The notes: generated by a model not told the origin, from the sequence alone. Counted from the first letter of the stretch, positions 1 through 5,499 are shown. The stretch is 7,709 bases of DNA from Roseiflexaceae bacterium (GCA_014381165.1 JACMIM010000193.1:1-7709), one strand, 5' to 3'. Program-made: numbers and translations.

Positions 1-288
1 GCGGGCGATGACGACCGCAACGGGCGATCGGGTTTGGGGATACAGGTCGCTGCTGGTTCGCTCGGGGCGATCGTGCGGGCGTACAAGGCGGCGGTGACGC
101 GCCGGGCCAACAACCTGCGGTGTACGCCGGGAGCGCTCGTGTGGCAGCGCGGCTACTGGGAGAAGATTATTTGCGATGAGCAGCATCTGAACAATGTGCG
201 CCGCTACATCGCGGAGAATCATGCACGCCACGCACATCGGGCGGGGCAACTGGCGGCGCTTACCGCTCGCATGAGCTGGCGGGCGTGA
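1..288 (+). CDS. C-terminal part of an IS200-like / REP-associated tyrosine transposase (5' end outside window)
   Basis: The frame is open from base 1 to TGA at 286-288, so this is the last ~95 residues of a longer gene. The internal TTG at 34 is not needed as a start. After a polar, Asp/Arg/Gly-rich linker comes a block typical of the end of Y1 (HUH-like) transposase-fold proteins of the RAYT group: GSLGAIVRAYKAAVTRRAN, then TPGALVWQRGYWEKII, then DEQHLNNVRRYIAENHARHA. In this family the N-terminal part carries the HUH metal site, and the Tyr of the last helix attacks single-stranded DNA. The Tyr in RAYK is my candidate for that residue, but the HUH half is outside the window, so activity cannot be judged. 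RAYTs act on REP-type palindromes, and such palindromes occur at 1107-1271. The stop codon directly abuts that of the convergent regulator. The family call is fairly sure; whether the gene is intact is unknown. Confidence 0.8.
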   Translation, partial: AGDDDRNGRSGLGIQVAAGSLGAIVRAYKAAVTRRANNLRCTPGALVWQRGYWEKIICDEQHLNNVRRYIAENHARHAHRAGQLAALTARMSWRA

Positions 289-987
289 CTAGCTCGCGTT
301 CTCGCTAGGCTGCTGGGCCAGCGCGCGTGCCAGCGTGCCGCCTGCACCCTCGATGTGTACGCGAGCGGCGTGTTCGGCGGCAGCAGCGTCGCGCCGCTCC
401 AAGGCCTCGACAATCGCGGCATGTTCGGCGGGGTCGCGGGCGTCGCGATCGGGCAGCGGGGCGGCGGCAGTGCTGGAAATATTGCTCCAAAGCATGCTGG
501 GAAAGGCGACCCAGATTTGGGCCAGCGAACGAACCAGGTAGGTACGGCGGCTCGCATGCACAATCAGCTGATGGAATTGCCGGTTCAGCGCGCGGTACTC
601 GGCGATCTGCTCGGGGGCCATACGATCGAGCATGGCGGCGTACAATCGCTTCAGCTCGGCCAGCTCGCCGGCGGTGATCGTGGCGGCGGCGGCGGCGGCG
701 GCGCGGCCTTCCAGAAAGGCCCGATGCGCGTACAGGTCTTCGACATCGTGCGGCGCGAAGGCGACCACCCGCACACCGCGATAGGGCACATGCTCGACCA
801 GCCCCTCGGCGGCCAGCTCCTTGAGCGCCTCGCGCACTGGCATCTGGCTCACACCATACTCCTGCGCTAACCGCTCCTGGCGCAACCACTCGCCGGCTTT
901 CAAGCCGCCGCTGAGAATCGCGGCGCGCAGCCGCTCGGCAACGAGGTGACGCAGCTGTCTGTGACTTGGCCCAGGCGCAATCGACAT
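289..987 (-). CDS. GntR-family transcriptional regulator, FadR/FCD subfamily
   Basis: This 232-residue protein has the size and layout of FCD-type GntR regulators. Residues 10-75 form the winged helix: LVAERLRAAILSGGLKAGEW, then LAQEYGVSQMPVREALKELA and the wing EHVPYRGVRVV. Residues ~80-220 form the all-helical FCD ligand domain. The usual FCD metal-site positions fit N135 and H139 (NRQFH), H189 (AEHAAI) and H211 (VHIE). The first is Asn where Asp is most common. Such proteins usually bind a carboxylate effector and repress neighbouring catabolic genes. ATG at 987 is chosen because it starts just before the DNA-binding domain; the open frame runs up to 1176 but those extra residues look non-coding. 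No clear Shine-Dalgarno precedes it. It follows the P450/aldehyde dehydrogenase pair on the same strand, which makes it a plausible regulator of them. It may be co-transcribed with them or use the promoter at 1078-1106. The target and ligand are inferred, not shown. Confidence 0.9.
   Translation of the reverse strand: MSIAPGPSHRQLRHLVAERLRAAILSGGLKAGEWLRQERLAQEYGVSQMPVREALKELAAEGLVEHVPYRGVRVVAFAPHDVEDLYAHRAFLEGRAAAAAAATITAGELAELKRLYAAMLDRMAPEQIAEYRALNRQFHQLIVHASRRTYLVRSLAQIWVAFPSMLWSNISSTAAAPLPDRDARDPAEHAAIVEALERRDAAAAEHAARVHIEGAGGTLARALAQQPSENAS
682..702. repeat. (GGC)7 trinucleotide run inside the regulator gene
   Basis: Seven perfect GGC units encode, on the minus strand, a run of seven Ala (residues 96-102) in an early helix of the FCD domain. 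Perfect codon repetition makes it a possible replication-slippage site that would change the length in frame. It may equally be ordinary Ala-rich helix coding in a GC-rich genome. Confidence 0.7.
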
Positions 988-1010
988 AGCTCGGTGGTAT
1001 CGCGTAGTAC

Positions 1011-1035
1011 GTGTTGCACGGAACTGATGCAACAC
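1011..1035. promoter_or_regulatory. 8-bp perfect inverted repeat in the leader of the GntR gene
   Basis: GTGTTGCA (1011-1018) and TGCAACAC (1028-1035) are exact reverse complements separated by 9 bp. The repeat lies 24 bp upstream of the regulator start and downstream of its candidate promoter. That position suits an autoregulatory operator or an mRNA hairpin. It does not match a GntR-family consensus I can name, so the protein that binds it is unknown. A further GTGTTG occurs at 1071-1076. Confidence 0.45.
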
Positions 1036-1077
1036 ATGACAAGAAAGCAGATTATATCTAATATTTCGGCGTGTTGG

Positions 1078-1106
1078 ATGGTAGCATATGGGCAGTAGTG
1101 TGTCAA
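1078..1106 (-). promoter_or_regulatory. Candidate sigma-70 promoter of the GntR gene
   Basis: On the minus strand a perfect TTGACA (1106-1101) is followed after 17 bp by TACCAT (1083-1078), four of six matches to the -10 consensus. This predicts a leader of roughly 80 nt that contains the inverted repeat at 1011-1035. A perfect TATAAT also occurs at 1056-1051, but no good -35 stands at the right distance. It could be an alternative or weaker start. The promoter would let the regulator be expressed independently of the upstream P450/aldehyde dehydrogenase genes. Confidence 0.55.
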
Positions 1107-1187
1107 GGGCGAACTCGCGGGGGCGCAGGAACACGGGCGAATACGAGACACGGGCGAACACCACACGGGCGAACACGAGGTTCGCCC
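1107..1187. repeat. Array of GGGCGAA half-sites ending in one REP-like palindrome
   Basis: GGGCGAA occurs at 1107, 1135, 1152 and 1167. The last three sit in ACACGGGCGAA boxes starting at 1131, 1148 and 1163. The last copy is completed into a hairpin: arms GGGCGAAC (1167-1174) and GTTCGCCC (1180-1187) around the loop ACGAG. The other copies lack the second arm and look like decayed or partial units. The first copy begins one base after the -35 of the regulator's candidate promoter. The style resembles dispersed REP-like repeats, possibly substrates of a RAYT transposase such as the one at 1-288. Confidence 0.75.
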
Positions 1188-1217
1188 CGACCGCGTCAGC
1201 GCCGTCGATCAGTGTAG

Positions 1218-1271
1218 GGGCGAATCTCGTATTCGCCCGCCTAAGGGCGAATCTCGTATTCGCCCGCCTAG
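1218..1271. repeat. Two tandem 27-bp REP-like palindromic units
   Basis: Two adjacent units (1218-1244 and 1245-1271) differ only in their last base. Each has arms GGGCGAAT and ATTCGCCC around the loop CTCGT, followed by GCCTA plus A or G. They are inverted relative to the palindrome at 1167-1187 (loop ACGAG there, CTCGT here). The end of the second unit supplies the TAG stop codon (1268-1270) of the aldehyde dehydrogenase. In RNA each forms a short GC-rich hairpin and could slow readthrough or protect the 3' end of the upstream message. There is no following U-tract, so they are not typical intrinsic terminators. Confidence 0.85.
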
Positions 1272-2713
1272 CGGCGAAACACCCGCTGCACGGCTGGCAA
1301 TACCACGGTGATCAGCCCACTCACCAGTTGGCCAATGCCGCGCGCCACCGGCGTGTAAGGCGGGTACAGCAGCGGCAGCAGGCTGATACGCGCCTGGCGC
1401 ATTACGGCTCGCTCGTGCGAAAAGGCCCGGAAGCCATATTCGCCGTGGTAGCTGCCCATCCCGCTGGGGCCGGTGCCACCGAACGGTAAGTTTGGGTTGC
1501 CAAGATGAATAAGCGTGTCGTTGACCACGGTTCCACCAGCGCTGGTGTGCGCTAGGATGTGCGCGATCGCCTGCTCGTCCTGGCTGAAGATATACAGTGC
1601 CAGCGGCTTATCATGGCCATTGACCAGCGTCAGCGCCTCGGTTAGATCGTGATATGCGAGCACCGGCAACAGCGGCCCAAAAATCTCTTCCGCCATGATC
1701 GGGTTATCGGCGGTCACATTGCAAAGCAGTGTCGGGGCGATCTTGCGCCGATCCTGGTCGGCCACGCCGCCGGCGGCCACGCTTGCTCCGGCAGCCACCG
1801 CCCGCTCAAGCAGGCGCGTGAGCCGTGCGAACGCCGCCTGGTCGATCACCTGGGCCAGATCAGGGCTAGCGAGTTGCGCCACTGGATCTGGCCCGTAGAA
1901 ACCAATGATCGCCCGCTGCGCCTCGGCGATAAACGCATCAAGCCGTGAGGCATGCACCAGCACATAATCTGGGGCCACGCAGGTCTGGCCGGCATTGGTC
2001 ATTTTCCCCCAGATCAGCCGCTTGACCACAGCAGAAAGGTTGGCGCTGGCGTCGACAATCGCCGGCGACTTGCCGCCTAGCTCAAGTGTCACCGATGCGA
2101 GCTGCTGGGCGGCAGCGCGCATGACTTTTCGCCCGACCGCGCCGCTGCCGGTGAAAAAGATATGGTCGAATGGTAAATCCAACAGTGCCTCGGCGAGATC
2201 GACTTCGCCGACGACCAGCGCCACCTCTTCGGGCGGAAAGGCCGCTGCGATCAGCTCGCCGATCACACGGGCCACCTGTGGCACCTTCTCCGATGGCCGC
2301 AGGATCGCGCAGTTGCCAGCGGCGATCGCGGCGACCAGCGGGCTGAGCAGCAGCAGCAGCGGGTAGTTGAACGGGCCGAGGATGAGCACCACGCCCTTTG
2401 GCTCGCAGCGCACCTCGCTGCGACTGCCAGCCAGCAGCAGCGGGGTGGCAGCCGCGCGCGGTCGCATCCAGCGGGCAAGCTGGGCCACGGCGTGGTCGAT
2501 CTCGCTCAGCACTGGCATGATCTCGGTCAGTTCAACCTCGACCTGTGGCTTACCATAATCGGCTGCGAAGGCCCGGTACAGCGCCGGCCGGTGGTGTACA
2601 AGCGCAGCCTTGAGGCGCAGCAGCCGGTGGCGGCGTTCTGCTGGACTGGTCTGCGCCATGGCCCAGCGCAGGGCGCGTTGCGTTGCGAATAACGCCGTAA
2701 TGTTCTGCGTCAT
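1268..2713 (-). CDS. Class-3-type aldehyde dehydrogenase with hydrophobic C-terminal tail
   Basis: This 481-residue enzyme should oxidise an aldehyde to the acid with NAD(P)+. Visible motifs fit the ALDH3 group (fatty/aryl aldehyde dehydrogenases, AlkH-like): PFNYP at 114-118 with N116, the cofactor loop FTGSGAVG near 188-194, general base E211 in LELGGK, nucleophile C245 in NAGQTCVAPDY, EEIFGP at 342-347, and PFGGTGPSGMGSYHG at 410-424. After the ALDH fold come ~40 further residues (442-481), mostly hydrophobic with Pro/Gly breaks and ending in RVFRR. This resembles in style the membrane-anchoring tail of vertebrate fatty aldehyde dehydrogenase. The start is fixed by the ATGA overlap with the P450 gene, whose stop shares three bases with this ATG. 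There is no strong Shine-Dalgarno, so translation is probably coupled. It likely consumes an aldehyde made by the P450. The exact substrate is unknown. Confidence 0.93.
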   Translation of the reverse strand: MTQNITALFATQRALRWAMAQTSPAERRHRLLRLKAALVHHRPALYRAFAADYGKPQVEVELTEIMPVLSEIDHAVAQLARWMRPRAAATPLLLAGSRSEVRCEPKGVVLILGPFNYPLLLLLSPLVAAIAAGNCAILRPSEKVPQVARVIGELIAAAFPPEEVALVVGEVDLAEALLDLPFDHIFFTGSGAVGRKVMRAAAQQLASVTLELGGKSPAIVDASANLSAVVKRLIWGKMTNAGQTCVAPDYVLVHASRLDAFIAEAQRAIIGFYGPDPVAQLASPDLAQVIDQAAFARLTRLLERAVAAGASVAAGGVADQDRRKIAPTLLCNVTADNPIMAEEIFGPLLPVLAYHDLTEALTLVNGHDKPLALYIFSQDEQAIAHILAHTSAGGTVVNDTLIHLGNPNLPFGGTGPSGMGSYHGEYGFRAFSHERAVMRQARISLLPLLYPPYTPVARGIGQLVSGLITVVLPAVQRVFRR

Positions 2714-4032
2714 CGGACAAACACTTTCAGCCCATCGAGCGGCATCTTGGTTGGCACAGGAATGGGCCGAAAGCTTTGATTCGGCAGTAGCTCGAACTCC
2801 AGCGTTTGCAGCAGGTGACTCAGCACCACGCGCATCTGCATCTGCGCAAAAGCCAGGCCGACACACACGCGCGGCCCTGCACCAAAGCCAATCAGGTGAA
2901 ACGGCTTGTTGCCTTCCTCGCGCGGCGGCGCAAAGCGCTCGGGGTCGAAGCGCTGTGGCTCGTACCAGAGTTCCGGCATCATGTGCGTGAACACACTGGA
3001 GTACATGACCGTCCAGCCAGCCGGAATGCGGTAGCCGCCGTAGGCGAATTCCTCGACCACGCCGCGGAATCCGCCGGGCGCAGGCGGGTGCAGCCGCTCG
3101 GCCTCGCGCAGAATGCGATCGAGCTGTGGCAACTGCTTGAGGTGCTGCGGCTCCAGCGCGCCGCCAGAGAGCACGCGCGCCTGTTCCGCGCGCGCGCGCG
3201 CCAGCACATCCGGCTGGCGCAGCAGTTCATAATAAACCCAAGTGAGCAGCGAGGTGATCGTATCGTGGCCGGCCCACAGCAGCACCAGCAACTCATCGAC
3301 TAACTCGGCGTCGGTGAAGCCCTGGCCCTCGGCGTCGCTGGCAGCGAGCAGCAGGCCTAGCACACTGTCATCGGGCGCGGCGCGGCGCGCGGCGATGATC
3401 CGGGCCAGGCTGGCGCGCAACTTCGTGCCAGCCTGCCAAGCGCGGCCGTAAGGCGTCAGCTGGCTTTTCCAGGCTGGCAGCGCAAACAGCCCCCGGCTAA
3501 ACACATGGAACGAATCGGCGAATGCATGTGCCTCTGGGCCTTCGGCCATTCCCAAAATCGCCGCTGTGGCGATATCGAAACTGAGGTGTTTGAAACCCTC
3601 GAACAGCTTGATCTGGCCCTGCTGCAGCCAGCGTTGGGCGTGCGTATCGACCAGGCGCTGCATCAGCGTGAAGTAGCGCGGGATGGCGGTGGCGTGCAGC
3701 GCCGGCATAATCATGGTGCGGTGGCGGCGATGGTGCGCGCCATCGATCAGCGAAAGGCCATTACCGATCAGCGAGATCAGCGTAGGACTCCAGCCGGCGC
3801 GCGAGGAGAACAGATGCATGTGGCTGCTCAACATGAAGCGGTTCGCTTCGGGGCCAAGCAGCACCGCGCATGGCCTGCCCAGCAGATGGGTGCGAAACAC
3901 CGGGCCATAGCGAGCGTGGCGATCCTGGGCAAAGCGCAGCGGGTCGAGCCACCAATGGTTCATTTCGCCGACCAACGGCAACCCAAAGCTCCCCGGCGGC
4001 AGCGGCAGCGGCGGCGCGACAACAGCAGACAT
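2710..4032 (-). CDS. Cytochrome P450, CYP120-like
   Basis: This 440-residue soluble-type P450 has every core motif: N-terminal LPPGSFGLPLVGE (11-23), I-helix AGHDT (254-258) for oxygen activation, K-helix ExxR (E310-R313), FDPERF (362-367), and the haem loop FGAGPRVCVG (383-392) with axial C390. The N-terminal PPGxFGLPLxGE pattern and the Pro/Gly-rich GGFRG segment (320-324) recall cyanobacterial CYP120A1, a retinoic-acid hydroxylase, and the CYP26/CYP51-like branch. A hydrophobic terpenoid, apocarotenoid or fatty substrate is therefore plausible, but inferred. ATG at 4032 is preferred over the open extension to 4185: GAGGG lies 10 nt upstream and the protein then starts just before the Pro-rich region. 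No ferredoxin or reductase gene is in the window, so electrons must come from elsewhere. It is the first gene of a coupled pair with the aldehyde dehydrogenase (ATGA overlap). A (CG)7 run occurs at 3187-3200. Confidence 0.95.
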   Translation of the reverse strand: MSAVVAPPLPLPPGSFGLPLVGEMNHWWLDPLRFAQDRHARYGPVFRTHLLGRPCAVLLGPEANRFMLSSHMHLFSSRAGWSPTLISLIGNGLSLIDGAHHRRHRTMIMPALHATAIPRYFTLMQRLVDTHAQRWLQQGQIKLFEGFKHLSFDIATAAILGMAEGPEAHAFADSFHVFSRGLFALPAWKSQLTPYGRAWQAGTKLRASLARIIAARRAAPDDSVLGLLLAASDAEGQGFTDAELVDELLVLLWAGHDTITSLLTWVYYELLRQPDVLARARAEQARVLSGGALEPQHLKQLPQLDRILREAERLHPPAPGGFRGVVEEFAYGGYRIPAGWTVMYSSVFTHMMPELWYEPQRFDPERFAPPREEGNKPFHLIGFGAGPRVCVGLAFAQMQMRVVLSHLLQTLEFELLPNQSFRPIPVPTKMPLDGLKVFVR

Positions 4033-4055
4033 AGAACAGGAACCCTCACTTCTAG

Positions 4056-4126
4056 CGTTGCGTCTACTGGTATTGTAACGTATGTGGCACGTATCTGAGC
4101 GCCTATAAAGACAAGCAGACGCAACG
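4056..4126 (-). promoter_or_regulatory. Putative control region of the P450 operon: flanking inverted repeats, direct repeats and a -10 box
   Basis: A perfect 10-bp inverted pair, CGTTGCGTCT (4056-4065) and AGACGCAACG (4117-4126), brackets 51 bp. Inside lies TACAAT on the minus strand (4077-4072), a good -10 box with no recognisable -35 at 16-18 bp. Immediately upstream of it, ACGTAT is repeated directly at 4078-4083 and 4089-4094, 11 bp apart (one helical turn). A start near 4065 would leave a ~30-nt leader containing the GAGGG Shine-Dalgarno. The arrangement suggests a regulated promoter, either activator-dependent or looped by a repressor on the two outer arms. Which regulator binds is unknown; the GntR protein downstream is a candidate. 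This is pattern inference only. Confidence 0.45.
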
Positions 4127-4226
4127 GCTTGTGGTTTTTGCAAAACGAGGACGCGAGCACCGAGCGCGATGACCTCACGCCCCAACAGGCAAGAGCCTCG
4201 CCCTAGGCCCGCCCAGTATGTTACGC

Positions 4227-4390
4227 TTAGGACTTACGCAGTTGCCCAAGCGCTTTCAGTTTGCCTGCGGCGGGGGTGGAAATAACAGATAATTGTTTCG
4301 CTTTTTGATGCAAGGCACCAAAAAGCGAAACAAAAAAGATAGATGTTCCATGCTGCCGCAGGCTAAAGTCACCAACTGTGTAAGTCCTAA
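4227..4390. mobile_element. MITE-like non-coding element with 18-bp terminal inverted repeats (complete copy)
   Basis: The left end TTAGGACTTACGCAGTTG (4227-4244) and the reverse complement of the right end (4390-4373) differ at one base. Nested inside are GCCTGCGGC (4263-4271) against GCCGCAGGC (4355-4363), and a central 13-bp perfect stem GTTTCGCTTTTTG (4295-4307) against CAAAAAGCGAAAC (4319-4331), capped by TGC/GCA. The whole ~160 bp can fold into one long hairpin and has no credible ORF. A TA stands just outside GGACTT at both ends (4228-4229, 4388-4389), as expected for a TA-duplicating transposon of the IS630/Tc1-mariner type. That superfamily is a guess. A second, inverted copy begins near 7623. 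The element separates the P450 upstream region from the cupin gene, ending 45 bp before the cupin start. Confidence 0.85.
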
Positions 4391-4435
4391 CGCTATTGGA
4401 AAGAAGCCGCAATGGTAGACTAGGAGGAAGAACGT

Positions 4436-4765
4436 ATGCAGATCGACGAAATTCCCTTTGGCATCACGGCGTGGAGTGAGGTTGAAGTAACTGCGCATCC
4501 AGGCGAAACGGGCGTGGCCTATTGGCAAACACAGCACTTTGGTTTCATCCGTGTGCGCATGGTGGAGTACACCCCCGGCTATGTCGCCGATCATTGGTGT
4601 GCCAAAGGCCATATCTTGTTGTGTCTAGCGGGTGAACTAGATACCGAGCTTGCCGATGGTCGCACGTTCCACTTAACCGCCGGGGTCAGTTATCAGGTAG
4701 CGGATAATGCCGAACCACACCGTTCGTCGACACGCACCGGCGCAACGCTGTTTATTGTTGACTAA
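4436..4765 (+). CDS. Small DHCW-motif cupin-fold protein
   Basis: The gene encodes 109 residues forming one cupin barrel. The hallmark is ADHWCAKGHI at 51-60 (D52, H53, W54, C55, then K57-G58-H59), followed by LAGELDTELADGR (64-76) and the second conserved stretch NAEPHRSST (91-99) with H95. This matches the group annotated as DHCW-motif cupin-fold proteins, whose reaction is not established. H53, H59 and H95 are candidate metal ligands by analogy with other cupins. The start is strongly supported by AGGAGGAA at 4422-4429, seven bases before the ATG. It is the only plus-strand complete gene here and stands alone, facing the membrane protein gene at 4802-5386 with a 36-bp gap and no visible terminator. 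Its codon use looks less GC-rich than its neighbours, and a MITE sits just upstream, which hints at an accessory origin. I found no convincing promoter in the 45 bp after the MITE. Confidence 0.88.
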   Translation: MQIDEIPFGITAWSEVEVTAHPGETGVAYWQTQHFGFIRVRMVEYTPGYVADHWCAKGHILLCLAGELDTELADGRTFHLTAGVSYQVADNAEPHRSSTRTGATLFIVD

Positions 4766-4801
4766 TGGCACTGGTTGGGTATTCGACAGCGTAACGTTGG
4801 T

Positions 4802-5386
4802 TTAGATATCTTGAGGAATTGCCACTGGCGGGCCGACCCGCTCATAGCGAACTTCCGACGCGATCGGGTCGAGCACGCGCCAGGTGCCGGGTGTACGTGG
4901 CAGGCACAGCACCGCCAGCCGGCCCTGGCGCAGCAGCCGCAACGCCTCGTGGCCATCGACCAGCCAGATGCTGCCAACATAGGTTCGGCGGGGCGTCAGG
5001 GCGATCGCGCAGTCGATCAGCGCGCCGTCGATATCGCCGGCCAGCGTGCGATTTGGCCGCAGCTTGAGAATATGGGCGCGGACGACCAGGCCATCGCGCA
5101 GCAGGCGAATGTCCTCCCATGCACGCAGCCACACACGGTAGGCTCCAATTATGAGCATGCCTGTCACCAGGCCGAGCGGCAATGCCAGCAAAAAGCTGGG
5201 CGCACGAAACAGCAGCAGCGCGAAGATCGCGGCGAGGCTCAACACAAATAGCGGGTGCAGCACAGTCTGGGTTGGTCGGGCCAGCAGATGCTCGCCAAGC
5301 ACGCCGAGTGCAATTTCAAGTGTAAGCGGGCGCGGGGTGGACTGTTGCAGAAAGTCATCATCAACATAGTCGCGAACCTGCTGCAT
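4802..5386 (-). CDS. Two-helix membrane protein with C-terminal soluble beta-rich domain (function unknown)
   Basis: This 194-residue protein has a polar N-terminus, two hydrophobic helices (about 42-60 and 64-83) and a ~110-residue hydrophilic C-terminal part. The soluble part begins RLLRDGLVVRAHILKL (94-109) and ends with LRQGRLAVLCLPRTPGTWRVLD (152-173). The pattern of 'long G, hydrophobic strand, later G-hydrophobic strand-P-x-x-P' recalls DUF3592-like proteins, which also pair two membrane helices with a small beta domain. I am not sure of that assignment. The ATG at 5386 has GAGGAG about 10 bases upstream and a good promoter at 5435-5463, so it is probably transcribed separately from the larger membrane gene 113 bp upstream on the same strand. 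No catalytic motif is evident. Confidence 0.85.
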   Translation of the reverse strand: MQQVRDYVDDDFLQQSTPRPLTLEIALGVLGEHLLARPTQTVLHPLFVLSLAAIFALLLFRAPSFLLALPLGLVTGMLIIGAYRVWLRAWEDIRLLRDGLVVRAHILKLRPNRTLAGDIDGALIDCAIALTPRRTYVGSIWLVDGHEALRLLRQGRLAVLCLPRTPGTWRVLDPIASEVRYERVGPPVAIPQDI

Positions 5387-5434
5387 GGCCCTGTCTCCTC
5401 GGCGCGTGGTGTTGGAACGCGAACACTACGATGC

Positions 5435-5463
5435 ATTGTAGTTGAAGCGTTTGCACTTGGCAA
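5435..5463 (-). promoter_or_regulatory. Sigma-70-type promoter of the two-helix membrane protein gene
   Basis: On the minus strand TTGCCA (5463-5458) is followed after exactly 17 bp by TACAAT (5440-5435), four and five of six matches to consensus. Transcription would start near 5427, giving a ~40-nt leader with the GAGGAG ribosome site. This is the best promoter match in the 113-bp gap and argues against the gene depending only on readthrough from the xseB unit. Confidence 0.6.
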
Positions 5464-5499
5464 GGTACAGGGCGTTGTAATTTCGCAACACATGGCAGG

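Noticed and set aside
1..28. Two GGGCGAT copies at 3-9 and 22-28 as further REP half-sites
   Set aside because: They lie in the coding linker of the transposase, lack the second arm and end in T rather than A; probably coincidence of Gly/Arg/Asp codons.
355..870. Plus-strand ORF of 171 codons opposite the GntR gene
   Set aside because: Gly-rich shadow of the regulator's Ala-rich codons; no domain or ribosome site.
988..1176. 63-residue N-terminal extension of the GntR protein
   Set aside because: It would span the candidate promoter, the leader inverted repeat and part of the repeat cluster, and is unlike any family extension. ATG 987 fits the domain start.
1107..1271. CRISPR array from repeated GGGCGAA units
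   Set aside because: Units are short palindromes with irregular 13-50 bp spacing, mixed orientation and no uniform spacers; no cas genes are present. REP-like repeats explain them better.
2714..2866. 51-residue N-terminal extension of the aldehyde dehydrogenase
   Set aside because: It lies wholly inside the P450 coding region; the ATGA overlap at 2710-2713 gives a natural start.
3187..3200. (CG)7 run as a functional Z-DNA element
   Set aside because: It encodes the Arg-Ala repeats of the P450 in a GC-rich gene; nothing else suggests a separate role.
3505..4098. Plus-strand ORF of 197 codons opposite the P450
   Set aside because: It is a GC-rich antisense shadow of a gene with all P450 motifs and has no recognisable domain of its own.
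4033..4185. 51-residue N-terminal extension of the P450
   Set aside because: It precedes a well-placed GAGGG and ATG at 4032, covers the putative control region and has no P450-like sequence.
4295..4340. Rho-independent terminator at the central MITE hairpin
   Set aside because: The stem is strong, but the plus strand is followed by an A-tract rather than T, and the minus strand by mixed sequence. It fits the nested symmetry of the mobile element instead.
4766..4801. Terminator between the convergent cupin and membrane protein genes
   Set aside because: The 36-bp gap has no stem of useful length and no T-tract.
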